Origin: Plotosus lineatus
Taxonomy: Eukaryota; Chordata; Actinopteri; Siluriformes; Plotosidae
DNA: 64,000 bases
Assembly: GCA_024760905.1 (NCBI GenBank)
Contig: CM045731.1
Coordinates: 48,969,501-49,033,500 of the forward strand
Direction of reading: 5' to 3'
The notes below the pieces were generated by a model. That model ran no database searches, was not told where the DNA came from, and worked only from the letters and a program-made list of their open reading frames with translations. Shown piece after piece: positions 54,801 through 64,000 of this stretch. The stretch's first letter is position 1. Each line of letters begins with the position of its first letter. The position numbers and the translations under genes were made by a program.

Positions 54801-56352
54801 AATACAAACAGGCTGGCACAATAGCTCACTTAATTACTTTCTGAGTCTTCACTGACCAGCACCGCAGAGATACCTTCAGAAATTTGCTTTATGTGATGGA
54901 AGTGATCCTTAAAAACATGCATCACAAATTAGTGCCGACTGAACACCAGGCGGTCTGAAATGATCTTGAAAAATATTGGTACATAAAACCTCTGTACAAT
55001 ATGCTTCGGTAGAAAAGAAGAACATGCTAACAGTTTAAGTTTCACTCAGCATGGTCTCGACTCGTTTCGCCCCAGCCGAACTAGATAAGTTCTCCCAGTC
55101 TGTGTGTTGCCTTCAATATAATTCTTTCGAATGAGTAGCTTTCTCCTTATTATTATAAACAAAACAAGACACACAATATTAGCTTTACATGGGCACTCAC
55201 TGGTTATATTAAAACGTTCAACTGTACATCTTTACATCCAGATGTGCTCTGGAGATGATGCTGGACATTTTTAGCTCCCCTTTTTCTGGAGAGTTTTTTG
55301 CATGAACAATGACCCTGGCTTTTAATAATTGCTGATAGAAAAAAAAAACAACACTTGTTTCTCCCGCTCTAAGCATTAGGATCAACCGATTACAGCACAC
55401 TTACTCTATGTGATGCATATTTCAGAAGATCTACACAGAGTGACTCACATTTATTGTTTTTATATAACGAGACAAGTGGGGGTTAAGGTCTGTGGTCCAG
55501 GAGTTAACAGTGACCTCGTGGTGATATTGGGGACTAAACCCATGACCTTTGGCTAGGTAACACTGAGCCTTAATCACTGAGCTACCACTGCTCGATTATC
55601 TCATTAAAGTGGGACGTATAAAATAGAAAGTGAGTAGTCGATGCAGTAGAAGTCGATGTGTTGGAGGCAGGAAAAATGTGCAAACGAAAGGAGCTGAGTG
55701 ACTTTGACAGTTTTCTCAGTGTGTAGTGTACCTATGAAATGTGGTCCAAGGAAGGACAATGACAAGAGTGTCATGGGAGTTCAAGGCTCATTGATGGTTG
55801 TGGAGGGGTGAAAGCAAGTACGTTTAGGTCTGATCCTACAGAGGAGCTACTGGTTAAGATAAATGAATCAGAACACACAATGCATTGCAGAGTTCTGTGT
55901 ATGTTTGTCCCTATGTGCATGAAGCTGCCTAATTACAGACCACTCAGGTGATGTTAAGGACTTGGCTGGTAGCTGTATTAATGTGGTGTTAGAAGCAACT
56001 TCAAATACTGTTTAAGAATAAATCTCTATTTCTCAATTAAAATTTTTTCTTTGAAGTCATTTCTGTTTTTAAAAGAAAATCTAAACTCCTGACTTGGAGG
56101 AACTAACGATTATCTTAAGTGTAATCTCATGACTTCCTGAGAAACACAAGAAACTTGCCTTGTTGGTGTCTGTTTACTTTCCTCTTCGTCTGACCAGGCC
56201 TTTTCACATGCATGTCACATTTATGACCCTTTAGGTATTTTTAAATCAGCACAATCTGGCAACCCTAAATTCTGATTAACATGTTTATTTACTCTTGTCA
56301 TTTCTTCCAGGTAAATTTCCCAGATGTGGAGAAAGTTGAATGGCTAAATAAG
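48843..56352 (+). CDS. esyt1: Extended synaptotagmin-1, exons 1 and 2 (3' part beyond window)
   Basis: Exon 1 coding 48843-49145 gives 101 residues; exon 2 56311-56352 gives 14 (VNFPDVEKVEWLNK). Both end on codon boundaries with donors gtaagg and gtatgt; the acceptor is tttcttccag. E-Syts are ER membrane proteins that tether ER to plasma membrane and carry lipid via an SMP domain, with C2 domains binding Ca2+ and phosphoinositides. Seen here: a Gln-rich start, a hydrophobic ER hairpin at about residues 23-61 (FGKCLGALLPVYLAGYFGF, VTVILIGLAVYMGW), then TRELPAW joined to the VNFPDVEK block that leads into the SMP domain. The SMP and C2 exons are not in the window, so intron 2 exceeds 7.6 kb. 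ATG 48843 is chosen because upstream in-frame sequence has no ATG. Assignment to ESYT1 rather than 2 or 3 rests on these blocks and on synteny. Confidence 0.9.
49340..49454 (+). mobile_element. 5' part of a Val-like SINE (esyt1 intron 1)
   Basis: It reads agtggttaccatgtctgcc, box B gggttcgatttcc, gtgtggactttgcatgtac, then it breaks off where the Met-like SINE cluster begins. Confidence 0.7.
49455..50372. mobile_element. Cluster of tRNA-Met-like SINEs in alternating orientation
   Basis: A short plus-strand piece at 49455-49560 begins tcggtggcatagtggttag. It is followed by 49562-49865 (minus, full length: acaccaccggccc end), 49866-50047 (plus, 5' truncated, starting near gtataaatgggtaccagta) and 50090-50372 (minus). 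Adjacent copies are inverted relative to each other and can pair. Confidence 0.82.
50373..51607 (+). other. esyt1 intron 1 with degraded SINEs
   Basis: Degraded SINE core and L2-type tails lie at about 50375-50550 (gttggccctgcgatagtct), 50635-50760 and 50890-51015. A short direct repeat occurs at 51290-51365, where tggacctagctttagcatcc-like text appears twice about 50 bp apart. The rest is unrecognised. Confidence 0.5.
51608..51915 (-). mobile_element. tRNA-Met-like SINE, minus strand, full length
   Basis: In reverse: head ggccggtggtgtagtggtca, gggctcatgattgg, box B gagttcgaatccc, body to actttacctacct. Confidence 0.85.
51916..52445. other. esyt1 intron 1, nothing recognised
   Basis: Unrecognised intronic sequence without credible ORFs. 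Confidence 0.45.
52446..52780 (+). mobile_element. Val-like SINE with L2-type tail
   Basis: It begins gggatggtggagtcgtggtc, box B gggttcgagtcct; a (GT)n run lies at 52640-52663; the tail is gtgtcagctgagataggct. Confidence 0.75.
52781..53774. other. esyt1 intron 1, nothing recognised
   Basis: Unrecognised sequence; no splice-bounded segment resembling an exon was found. Confidence 0.45.
53775..54065 (+). mobile_element. Val-like SINE with L2-type tail
   Basis: Head tggcatggtgccgtagtgtt, box B aggtttgagtcct, core gttctccccgtgcttacatg, tail gtgatggctgagataggttc. Confidence 0.75.
54066..54395 (-). mobile_element. tRNA-Met-like SINE, minus strand
   Basis: In reverse: head ggccagtggcatagtggtta, gggctcatgatcgg, box B gagttcaaatccc; a 24-bp internal duplication of the actggtacccagtatattt text occurs at about 54225-54262. 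Confidence 0.82.
54396..55639. other. esyt1 intron 1 with a Tc1 terminal fragment
   Basis: 54664-54715 (gatcagccgtaacattaaga) resembles the terminal repeat of a common fish Tc1 family. The sequence between it and the transposase remnant at 55640 is unrecognised and may be a later insertion. Confidence 0.45.
55640..55955 (+). pseudogene. Decayed Tc1-like transposase N-terminal remnant
   Basis: The text tgttggaggcaggaaaaatg, then ggagctgagtgactttgaca and tggtccaaggaaggacaatg, matches the start and DNA-binding region of a widespread fish Tc1-like transposase (protein start resembling MCKRKELSDFD). The frame is destroyed by indels. It is a different and older Tc1 family than the copies at 22320 and 41352. 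Confidence 0.65.
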
Positions 56353-57454
56353 GTATGTAATAAATAATAATATTGTAGATGTTTGCCCTTGTGCATACAA
56401 AATCAAATGAACGGAAAATAACATTATGTTCCAACTCTTAAGTAAAGTTTTAATGTCCCATGAGTCTCCTTCTCTTGCCAGCCAGTCTTTTCATGACAGC
56501 ATAACCGGGTCAGAGCTCTTTATTTGCTCTCACAGACTCCATTTCTGAATTGGAAGGAAGGAATAAATAATACAAAGCAGTGATTGTATCTATTTTTCAA
56601 CAGCTTACTCTAATTCAAGGTTTCTATCATTCTTTCTGTATATTTATTTCTCTCTTTCGCTCACCGTCGGGCACATGATGTCTCAAAATATTTCTATCAC
56701 TCCTAAGTAGTCTTCAATACCTCACTCTGATCCACACAATATGTATATAAACACACCAAATGTAATAAGAGCCCACGGAGAGTGCAAACCACTGCCAACT
56801 CTATAAATCCACCATATTAACCAAAATGTCAGAAATCGTTTTTAACCATAATCCCATATTTCTTATAACAATCACAATGTTAGAGTACTTGGATCAAATT
56901 CTAGTCCTGGAAATTTTTCAGACATCTCCAAAATTATCCAAAACTGCACCTCATTGAAATTTTTGCAACTTTACGTATATATATTTTACACAGCACCCCC
57001 TGTTGGTCTTGCTGTAATATGACTTTTCCAAAAACTCCTCGTAGCCAAAAATGTTCAAGAATGTGTTAAAAAAAAAAAATTCCCAGATCATCTTTGATAT
57101 TTAGTGGAGTCTTTCTTGTGCAAAGCCCCGCCCACTGCAAGAAAGGTTATGAAAATCTGTAAATTACCTTTTGTGTAATCCTGTCCGCAAAAAAAAACAC
57201 AAACTGAGGGTAAAACATCGCTTCACTGGAGGAGGTTATAACATCATAATGGGAATCATAGAGACATGTAAGGAGGACAGTCCTAATAAATACATTTTAA
57301 AAACACGTGTAATGCTTTCTTTGATGTTTATCATGTAGAGTTTTACGAATATATTATTGCACAAAATGTAGTAAACGTCTGTGATTGTATTTACAGTGAA
57401 GTACGACAATAACAACATGGTCAGTGCATGAGGTTTTTAAAATGGGCTTGACGA
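55956..57454. other. esyt1 intronic sequence around exon 2
   Basis: Apart from the 42-bp exon 2 at 56311-56352 nothing is recognised. Confidence 0.5.
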
Positions 57455-57560
57455 TGGTATTAGCATGTCACAGTAAGAAGGTCCCGGGTTCGAGTCTTGG
57501 CCTTGGTGAGGAGGATTATGTGGAGTTTGCATTTTCTCCCCATGAACATGTCACCCAAAC
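57455..57560 (+). mobile_element. 5' fragment of a Val-like SINE
   Basis: The text cacagtaagaaggtcccgg with box B gggttcgagtctt and gtggagtttgcattttctcc is present. It stops shortly before the Tigger-like MITE. Confidence 0.6.
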
Positions 57561-57595
57561 CTTTGCTGGTACTGCAACTCACGTAAGGGTATCTA

Positions 57596-58630
57596 CAGAC
57601 GCTACCAACTTACGTTTTTGTTCGGTTCCGGATGGTTGAACGTAAGTTGGAAAAAAAAACGTAAGTTGATACTGTATGTTCCAGTGACGTATGACATACA
57701 TACTGTAGTATACATCCATAAACACCATTACTGTATCTCATAAAACACCCCAAATCAATTATTATAAACATAACATTGTAAAATAATATCAACATTAATT
57801 TCAAATAAATTAAATTCAAGCAAAATAATTTCAAATAGATAAATTTTAATCAAATTCACTCATCAAATATCAAATACAACCATTAACATTCTCTGTGATG
57901 CGATCTTTCTGCTTGTAAATGGCTCCGATCGTCGACGGATGGTCACTTTACATGAAGCCGAGCCGAGTCACTTTAAATAAAGCTTAAAACAGCCAATCAA
58001 CGCTTACAATATGTGAGGCGCTTCACCGAAAGTAGTTCACTTTCTTGTGCTTGAGACAATGTGCGGGTTATCTGGACTTCCAGTCTTTGAAGTAACAAGG
58101 GCGCTGTTGAATACTCGTTTAGTACTCAGCCTGCACTGATGTGAATCACCAGCAGAGCTAGGAGTTCTTTCTTTTCTGGTTTTGGGTTTTCATTCATTTT
58201 ACAACTCTTTGCTTAACTGAGTATGCATGGTAGATTGCGCCGATCTGAGCAGATAGTTAATTCAGTCTTGGGAAAATCGGAAATTCCGGCATATACCGGA
58301 AAACTTGCACCCATGCTAGTAGGCTTACGCTTCTGACCAACCATATTTGCTCAGGGTTACAAAAGTCTGCAAAACAGTGTAAACACAAAGATCACAGAGA
58401 CGACGTCTTAACACAAGGGTAACATGCAGTGAACTGGAAAGAAGCAGGGGCACGTTCAGTCTGTCGTTTGCAAACAATGGACGCAGCGTCATTGCGTCAT
58501 TACGTCAGCGTACTACGTAGGTATGTCTCGTACTACAGAGAGCACGCTACACTCAAAATTTGACTTTTTTTTTTTTTTTGGGGGAAAAAAAAAAAAGTAA
58601 AACGCATGAACCTAATTCGGGGAGTGTCTG
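57596..58630. mobile_element. Tigger-like MITE with TA flanks
   Basis: The left end cagacgctaccaacttacg and the right end (reversed) cagacactccccgaattagg are imperfect inverted repeats; TA lies on both sides (57594-57595 and 58631-58632), as expected of pogo/Tigger insertion. No transposase text is recognised in the 1.03 kb. It lies in esyt1 intron 2. Confidence 0.65.
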
Positions 58631-59450
58631 TATTGTGTTATGCATTTTGAAAACCTGCTCAAAGTACCCATCAGAAGTATTCTGGGAACACATGGTAGCC
58701 GTGAAGACCATCTGAGCTTCAGGTCCTACGAAGGTTTAGGTTCAACGCATTGTTTGGCTCCATAAACATAACCTTTCACCTTCAGATTCGTTCCTTCATT
58801 CATTTGCGGAATGGCGGAGTGGCTGGAACCTGTCCTAACGGACACTGGGTGAAAGCGGGGTAAGCCCTGGACAGCTCACAAAACCATTGCAATGTCAACC
58901 AACACACACAACCATTTCTACTCAAACTCACATCTAGGGTCATTTTGGACCAACCAATTAGCTCAATGTCCACAAAGAACTACCTTCGCTAACCCCAGGA
59001 CTCGAGGCCAGCATGCTGACTACTACGCCACATTCAAGAACTACAATGTGTTGACTAGAATGTTCACAAGGCTGTGAGCTCTCTTGTGTATCAACTGTAG
59101 TTATAGTCAAAACTGATACGCCAGTGTTTTTGGACTAACTGTATAATGATTACAGGGCAGTATGCCTCAGAAAGAGTGTGAAGGCCATGGTTTCACAGTG
59201 CTGTGATAGCATGTGTGTGGTTCACAGGAAATAATTCTTAGATGGTTGGTAAGGAAGTGGTGTTTGTGGTTATGTGTAACAGGATGTTAGGTGGCGAAAG
59301 AGATGGCAAAGGATTCACCCTTTTATTTTAACCTTTCTTTTCATATATCGTTTAGATGTTCAGACCTGATGTCCTGATTATACTACTATACATCATGTCT
59401 ATATAATTTTAATTATTAAAATATTCAAACTGTACAAACGGAAAAGTTTG
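58631..59450 (-). other. esyt1 intron 2 with a degraded SINE
   Basis: A strongly diverged reverse SINE occupies about 58800-59035 (gagctcac-type tail, caggactcgaggccagcat). The rest is unrecognised. Confidence 0.45.
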
Positions 59451-59454
59451 TCTA

Positions 59455-59755
59455 ATGTACAGTGTTGCATCTCACAGCGAGAAGGTCATGGGTTTGTGTT
59501 CCGGGCCAGGCGAGGTCATTTCTCTATGGAGTTTATGTGCTCCCTGTGCTTGAATGGGTTTCCTCTGGGTGTTCCAGTTTCCTCCTACAGCCCGAAGACA
59601 TGCAGACTAGGCTCACTGTCTGTTCCAAACTCTCCCTAGGTTTGCCTGTGAGCATAATTGAGTGGTGTGTGGGTTAGCCCTGTGGGTGAACTGTTCAGGG
59701 TGTGCCCTGCTTTCACCTAGTACTGGCTGAGATAGGCTCCAACCTCCCTGCAGTT
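59455..59755 (+). mobile_element. Val-like SINE with L2-type tail
   Basis: The text cacagcgagaaggtcatggg, core tttcctctgggtgttccag and tail ctggctgagataggctcca are visible; the head is truncated. Confidence 0.72.
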
Positions 59756-60640
59756 GATTGTGTTTTAGCATTGCATGAATACCTATGAAGTTGTGTATTC
59801 TGTGAAATCATCAGACACTTTATAAGAACACTTTTACCCCGTGCATTCACGAAATGATCTTCTGCAATGTTTTTTCTAATCTTTCGCTGTTCACCATGGA
59901 GCCAAGGCATCATCATGGCTGTAAAACTATCCTAAAACACCCCCCGCCCACCCACAGCCTTAAGCTTGAAACGTTCTGAACAGTGTCCTCGAACAGCTCT
60001 TTGTTAATAAACTATTTCTACCCACAAAAATGCTTCTCGCTGCACTTTAGTCCCCGCCTCCACACACCTGTTCTGTGTGAATTCTAATGACCGTTGTGTG
60101 AAAGGTATCACGGAGTTCACATTTCCACACCCCCATTCTGATGATTAGCCATTAAAGCTGGGGTTGGTACCATCTTAGCTGTGTACACAAACTTATATTG
60201 ATTGAAGTGGTCTTTACACCCCGACAGTAATCAATCAAACTTATGAGATCTGAATAAATCCATCTTCTGTAATCCTGGAAAAAACATTGACCCATCATGT
60301 CTTTGCTGTCTGTTGGGAAATATCCAATCGAATGCTTCAGTGTGTTCCTGAGTATGTAGCAATTCGACCATGACTGACCCTGGAGTCTATCTAGAGATCG
60401 TGTGTGTGGATGGGGGCGTGGCTTTATAACAAGCCCCAAAGGTTTAGCCAAAGCCCTGAAGAGGTGCTACTTTTCAAATGCTGCTAGTTTTCCAGATTAC
60501 CAACCCCATCTTTAAAGGGATTTTAGTACAAACCTAAATATCCTTCCAAAGTCACCCCCCCCCCCATTCCCCGAAGACATACCTGCATGCATTAAGAGAC
60601 TTATCAATGACTACATGTATTGAATTTGTAGAATTTCGAA
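59756..60640. other. esyt1 intron 2, nothing recognised
   Basis: Unrecognised sequence; a short poly-C run lies near 60556-60565. Confidence 0.4.
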
Positions 60641-60726
60641 CCACTTAATCCTATTATGGAGGCTGGAGCCTATCTCAGCTGACACTGGCTAAACAGCTCG
60701 CATGACGGTCGCAGGGTCAATACCCA

Positions 60727-60775
<49 letters not shown>

Positions 60776-60950
60776 CCAGGGACATTAAGTTTTTTTGGCT
60801 GTGGGAGGAAACTGAAGTCCCCGAATGAAACCCATGCAAGCATGAGTTAGAATGTACAAACTCCACACAGAAATGCCCTTGTTGAGCCCAAGACTGGAAC
60901 CCTGGACCTTCTTGCTGTGAGTTGGATGTGTTAACCAACATGCCAGTGTT
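60641..60950 (-). mobile_element. Val-like SINE, minus strand, with (AC)n
   Basis: In reverse: box B gggttccagtctt, core, and the tail (ccagtgtcagctgagatagg). An (AC)n run of about 22 units lies at 60729-60772 inside it. Confidence 0.75.
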
Positions 60951-61399
60951 TATTTTTTTCTCTTCTCTTCTTAGATTTCATTCTGCATGTTTTTTCTGTT
61001 TTGCCTTTTTATTTACTGATGTAAACATTAATCAGTGATACCATCCTCAGAATATCTATTGCTATTTTACTATACTCAGCCCTTATTTTTTCCTGAAAAT
61101 ATATAAATAACGACACTGAAGTTTCTGCTTTATCGTTGAGATTCAATTGACGTTCATGTGAATGCAAAACTGTTCTAATAGGTAGCCCTTTCCTGATTGG
61201 CTAATACAGATAGAGGGTGCATTACACTCATCCATTATGTATATTGATTATTTGAGTCACTGGGAACACTAAAGCTAGTCCCATTAATTTTTTTTGGGGG
61301 GGGGGGGGGTGATTCGGCCTGTTTAAAACAAATGGCACCATTTGGATGAAAATATGTTGCACTTATATGTATGTACATGTTTTACGGTAATATATACAG
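60951..61399. other. esyt1 intron 2, nothing recognised
   Basis: AT-rich sequence; poly-G run at 61295-61309. Confidence 0.4.
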
Positions 61400-61880
61400 T
61401 ATGTGCACCCTTACTCACTCACACAGTTGTGGGGAGGCTGGAGCCTGTCTCAGCTGTCACTTGACTTGAATATCTCACTAGACTATCGAAGGGGGTATTA
61501 CTCTGTACAGACTGATACATATTCACATCTAGGGATAATTAAGAGTAGACACTTGACCGAATGTGCATGCATGTGGTCTGTGGGAAGAAACGAGTACCTG
61601 GCAGAAACCCATGCATGCAAACGGATAACTCTTCAAAGAAAAGCCCTTGCTGGCTATTCTATTCAAACCTCGAAACTTCTCGCTGTGGGGTGACACAGAG
61701 GTCAGTCGCCTAACAGCAGCAAAAGTTATGGGTTTGAAACTCTGGGCTAACTGGGGGCCTTGGTGTTTGGATATCCTTCTCATTAGATAAACAGGTTTCC
61801 TTGGGGTCCTCCAGTTTCCTCCAACAGTCCAAAGGCACATGAGTTTGGAGCAGCCAGTAGAGATACCTTATAAGTGTAAA
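61400..61880. mobile_element. Two degraded SINEs, reverse then forward
   Basis: 61420-61690 is a reverse SINE remnant (gtctgtgggaagaaacgag, cttctcgctgtggggtga). 61690-61880 is a forward one (ggtttccttggggtcctcc, cagtccaaaggcacatgag). Both are diverged. Confidence 0.55.
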
Positions 61881-62204
61881 CAGTTGTTTGTGCCTGTAAT
61901 GTGATAATACTGCAATATGGCAACCTCCAGGTTCCACTGTGACTGTGATGGATGAGTGGTATAGGTAATGGATTGGTGGATGTTTTCAAAATAAATGTGC
62001 TAATACTGCAGTCTCAGTATAATTCTCTCTGAAAATTTGATGATGTGCAGTAATCTGATAACATACAGGAAACCGAAGTGATAGCTTATTTTGCTGGAGC
62101 TGCAATATTGTCACCACTCTTAATGTTCTCTCTCTTGGAACAACTAAGGTCGTAAAGTCCGATTTCTTGATGAACAGACAGCTGCAAAATTAGCTAATAT
62201 TTTT

Positions 62205-62380
62205 AGGGTAGCACAGTGGTTAGCATGTCAACTCGCACCAAAAAGGTCCTGGGTGTTGTTTGCATGGCTCCCTGTGCTTGTATGGGTTCCCCCAGGTACT
62301 CCAGTTTCCATCAACAGTACAAAAGACAAGCACATTAGGCTAACTGGTTGTTCCAAATTGCCCCTAGTGTGAATGTGAAT

Positions 62381-62425
<45 letters not shown>

Positions 62426-62525
62426 GTCCCTAACATGGTCTGGCCAGCTTTTCATGGTGCAATACTATTTGCAGATTGTCGGCTGAGATAGGCTGCAGCC
62501 TCCTTACGACAATAGTAGGATTTAG
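62205..62525 (+). mobile_element. Val-like SINE with (GT)n and L2-type tail
   Basis: Head gggtagcacagtggttagca, core gttccaaattgcccctagtg, (GT)n at 62383-62423, tail ttgtcggctgagataggctg. Confidence 0.78.
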
Positions 62526-63240
62526 GTGGCAAATGAGTGAGTTATATTTGAAGTCTTCTATCCCAGATTTAAAATCTGTGTTTATCACTCATTCATTCAC
62601 TACCACTACTCAACATCTAGGAAATTATGTAATGAGCGCAAAGTTAAAGTGATAAAAAATTCTGTTCTGCACCATTAATTAAATAATGCTGTTGGATAAT
62701 TAAAATGTGATGTTCCGTTATTGTGTGTGTGAGAGAGCCACTCCGCCGAAAGTAGGCTCTTGGGTCCAAAAATGAGCTTTTTACACAGTAAACTGCAAAA
62801 TGCAGCAAAAAGTTTGTCAATACTCTGAAAACTGACCGAGTTATGCCATTTCTTGTGTCAGCATTCAACTAAAAATTTCAAAAGACGTTTTAGAGAAAAA
62901 TGAGCACAAAGATTGCACTTCTTCCAAGATCATTAGTCCTAAGCAACCAAACATTTTTATGCACCTCAGCCATATAAACTTTTAGAAAACATGTCTAGCA
63001 AGAGTTTTAGGAAGAGAAGTCATCCTCATTTTAATCTGACACGCCCTCTTGCAACCCATCAATCACCATGGTGACCCCCCAAAAATGAACTAAAAACAAC
63101 TATTTTTCATTTCTGTTTATTCCAATAAGATCAGTATGTATCTTTTTGACCATTATATAAAGGTTCAAAAGCCTTCAAATGATACTGATTGAAAAAAACA
63201 CTGTCCGGTTCAAACGGTCTCACTGAAATTAAGAAAACTA
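62526..63240. other. esyt1 intron 2, nothing recognised
   Basis: No gene, SINE or DNA transposon recognised. Confidence 0.4.
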
Positions 63241-64000
63241 TAGTCGGCCCCCTACTTATGAAACCCCCTGGATACGAAAATTCCAGGTTACAAATAACAT
63301 TTTCCTAAGTTTTCGTCCCTGGGATACGAAAACAACCTCCTCTTATAAAAATGTGCCATTCAAAATTCAACTGCGCCAATCAAAATTTCTCACAATGTGC
63401 GAGTTGCTCTCTCATTGGCTGTCCCCCCAACATCCCGCCCCGGTGGCCTTCCATTGACTAGGAGGGATGACGCAGCTGAACTTCCTGTACCCATACTTCC
63501 TGTTTGTCACACGCGTGAAAGAGAGTTGACAGATGGCTTATTTTGAGATTGATCATGCAGCATTGTATTTCGTTATTGCCGAAACCCCTCTACAATCGGG
63601 ACGATATTGAACCAGAAGGAGACCTTAAAGCGGAAATACAGTGACGGGCATTGCCTGCAGCGCCACAATAAACATTTAATGTGTATACAATACACATTCA
63701 ATGTGTACAGTAGTGTGTGTGTGTGAGGAAGAGAGATGTGTGTGTGTGTGTGTGTGGGTGTGTGTGTGTGTGTGTGTGTGCGGAGCGTGTCACAAATGTT
63801 TAATAATGTTTAATATTGTTTGGTTAATAAAAAAAATTGGTTAATAAAAATGTTTGATAGTGGTTTAATTAATAAATATGTTAAAATGTTTAAATGGTTT
63901 AATAAATATTTTTTTTACTTTTAACACATATTTCATGCATGTTTCATACAAAAGTGGTGTACTTTTATAATTTTTAAAGGGTTTATTGGGTAGTATTGGG
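63241..64000. mobile_element. Possible start of another Tigger-like element, running off the window
   Basis: From tagtcggccccctacttatg the text resembles a pogo-type terminal repeat, but the other end is not in the window. (GT)n-rich sequence lies at 63714-63780. Assignment is tentative. Confidence 0.35.

Overview
This is a teleost fish genomic window: intron-containing vertebrate genes on the + strand, buried in dense transposable elements typical of ray-finned fish (RTE/BovB-type LINEs, a Rex3-like LINE, an RLE-type LINE, Tc1/mariner, pogo/Tigger, a Mutator-like element, a hAT-like MITE and many tRNA-derived SINEs). Nothing is prokaryotic or viral. The species cannot be fixed from the sequence alone.

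Three host genes are supported. pa2g4 (Ebp1) is complete: 13 coding exons from 4664 to 14047, 391 residues, with consistent splice phases. rpl41 is complete: a 25-residue ribosomal protein split over three coding exons (34006-34968), with a TATA box, a pyrimidine-rich start region and a poly(A) signal. esyt1 (extended synaptotagmin-1) is partial: exon 1 (48843-49145) and exon 2 (56311-56352) are present, and the rest lies beyond the window. The order and orientation pa2g4-rpl41-esyt1 match human 12q13, except that ZC3H10, which lies between RPL41 and ESYT1 in human, is not visible in the roughly 13.6 kb between them here.

Layout. 1-4.46 kb: an RTE fragment, a Tc1 remnant, SINEs and RTE copy 1, which ends about 200 bp upstream of the pa2g4 start codon. 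4.5-14.6 kb: pa2g4, with SINEs and a Tigger fragment in its introns. 15-33 kb: a repeat jungle with RTE copies 2, 3 and 4, a Tc1 element, a 101-bp-arm palindrome, an RLE-type LINE broken by RTE copy 4 (24-bp target-site duplication) and a hairpin MITE. 33.8-35.2 kb: rpl41. 35.2-37.1 kb: a stretch with few recognisable repeats. 37.4-48.4 kb: SINEs, Tigger, a Mutator-like remnant, a second Tc1 and the Rex3-like LINE. 48.8 kb to the end: esyt1 exons 1-2 with SINE-filled introns, including a cluster of inverted Met-like SINEs, a Tc1 remnant and a Tigger-like MITE with TA flanks.

The most unusual signal is the modular SINE population. One tRNA-Glu-like head plus a shared body is joined to at least three different 3' tails: an L2-type tail, a tail that is itself a miniature RTE carrying both RTE ends, and an unrecognised tail. 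A tRNA-Val-like SINE likewise occurs with two tails. Other points of note are a Mutator-like element with recognisable terminal inverted repeats, a (TC)n microsatellite acting as the polypyrimidine tract of pa2g4 exon 12, the loss in pa2g4 of the methionine used to start the mammalian p42 isoform, and an RTE copy whose many one-base indels look like assembly error.
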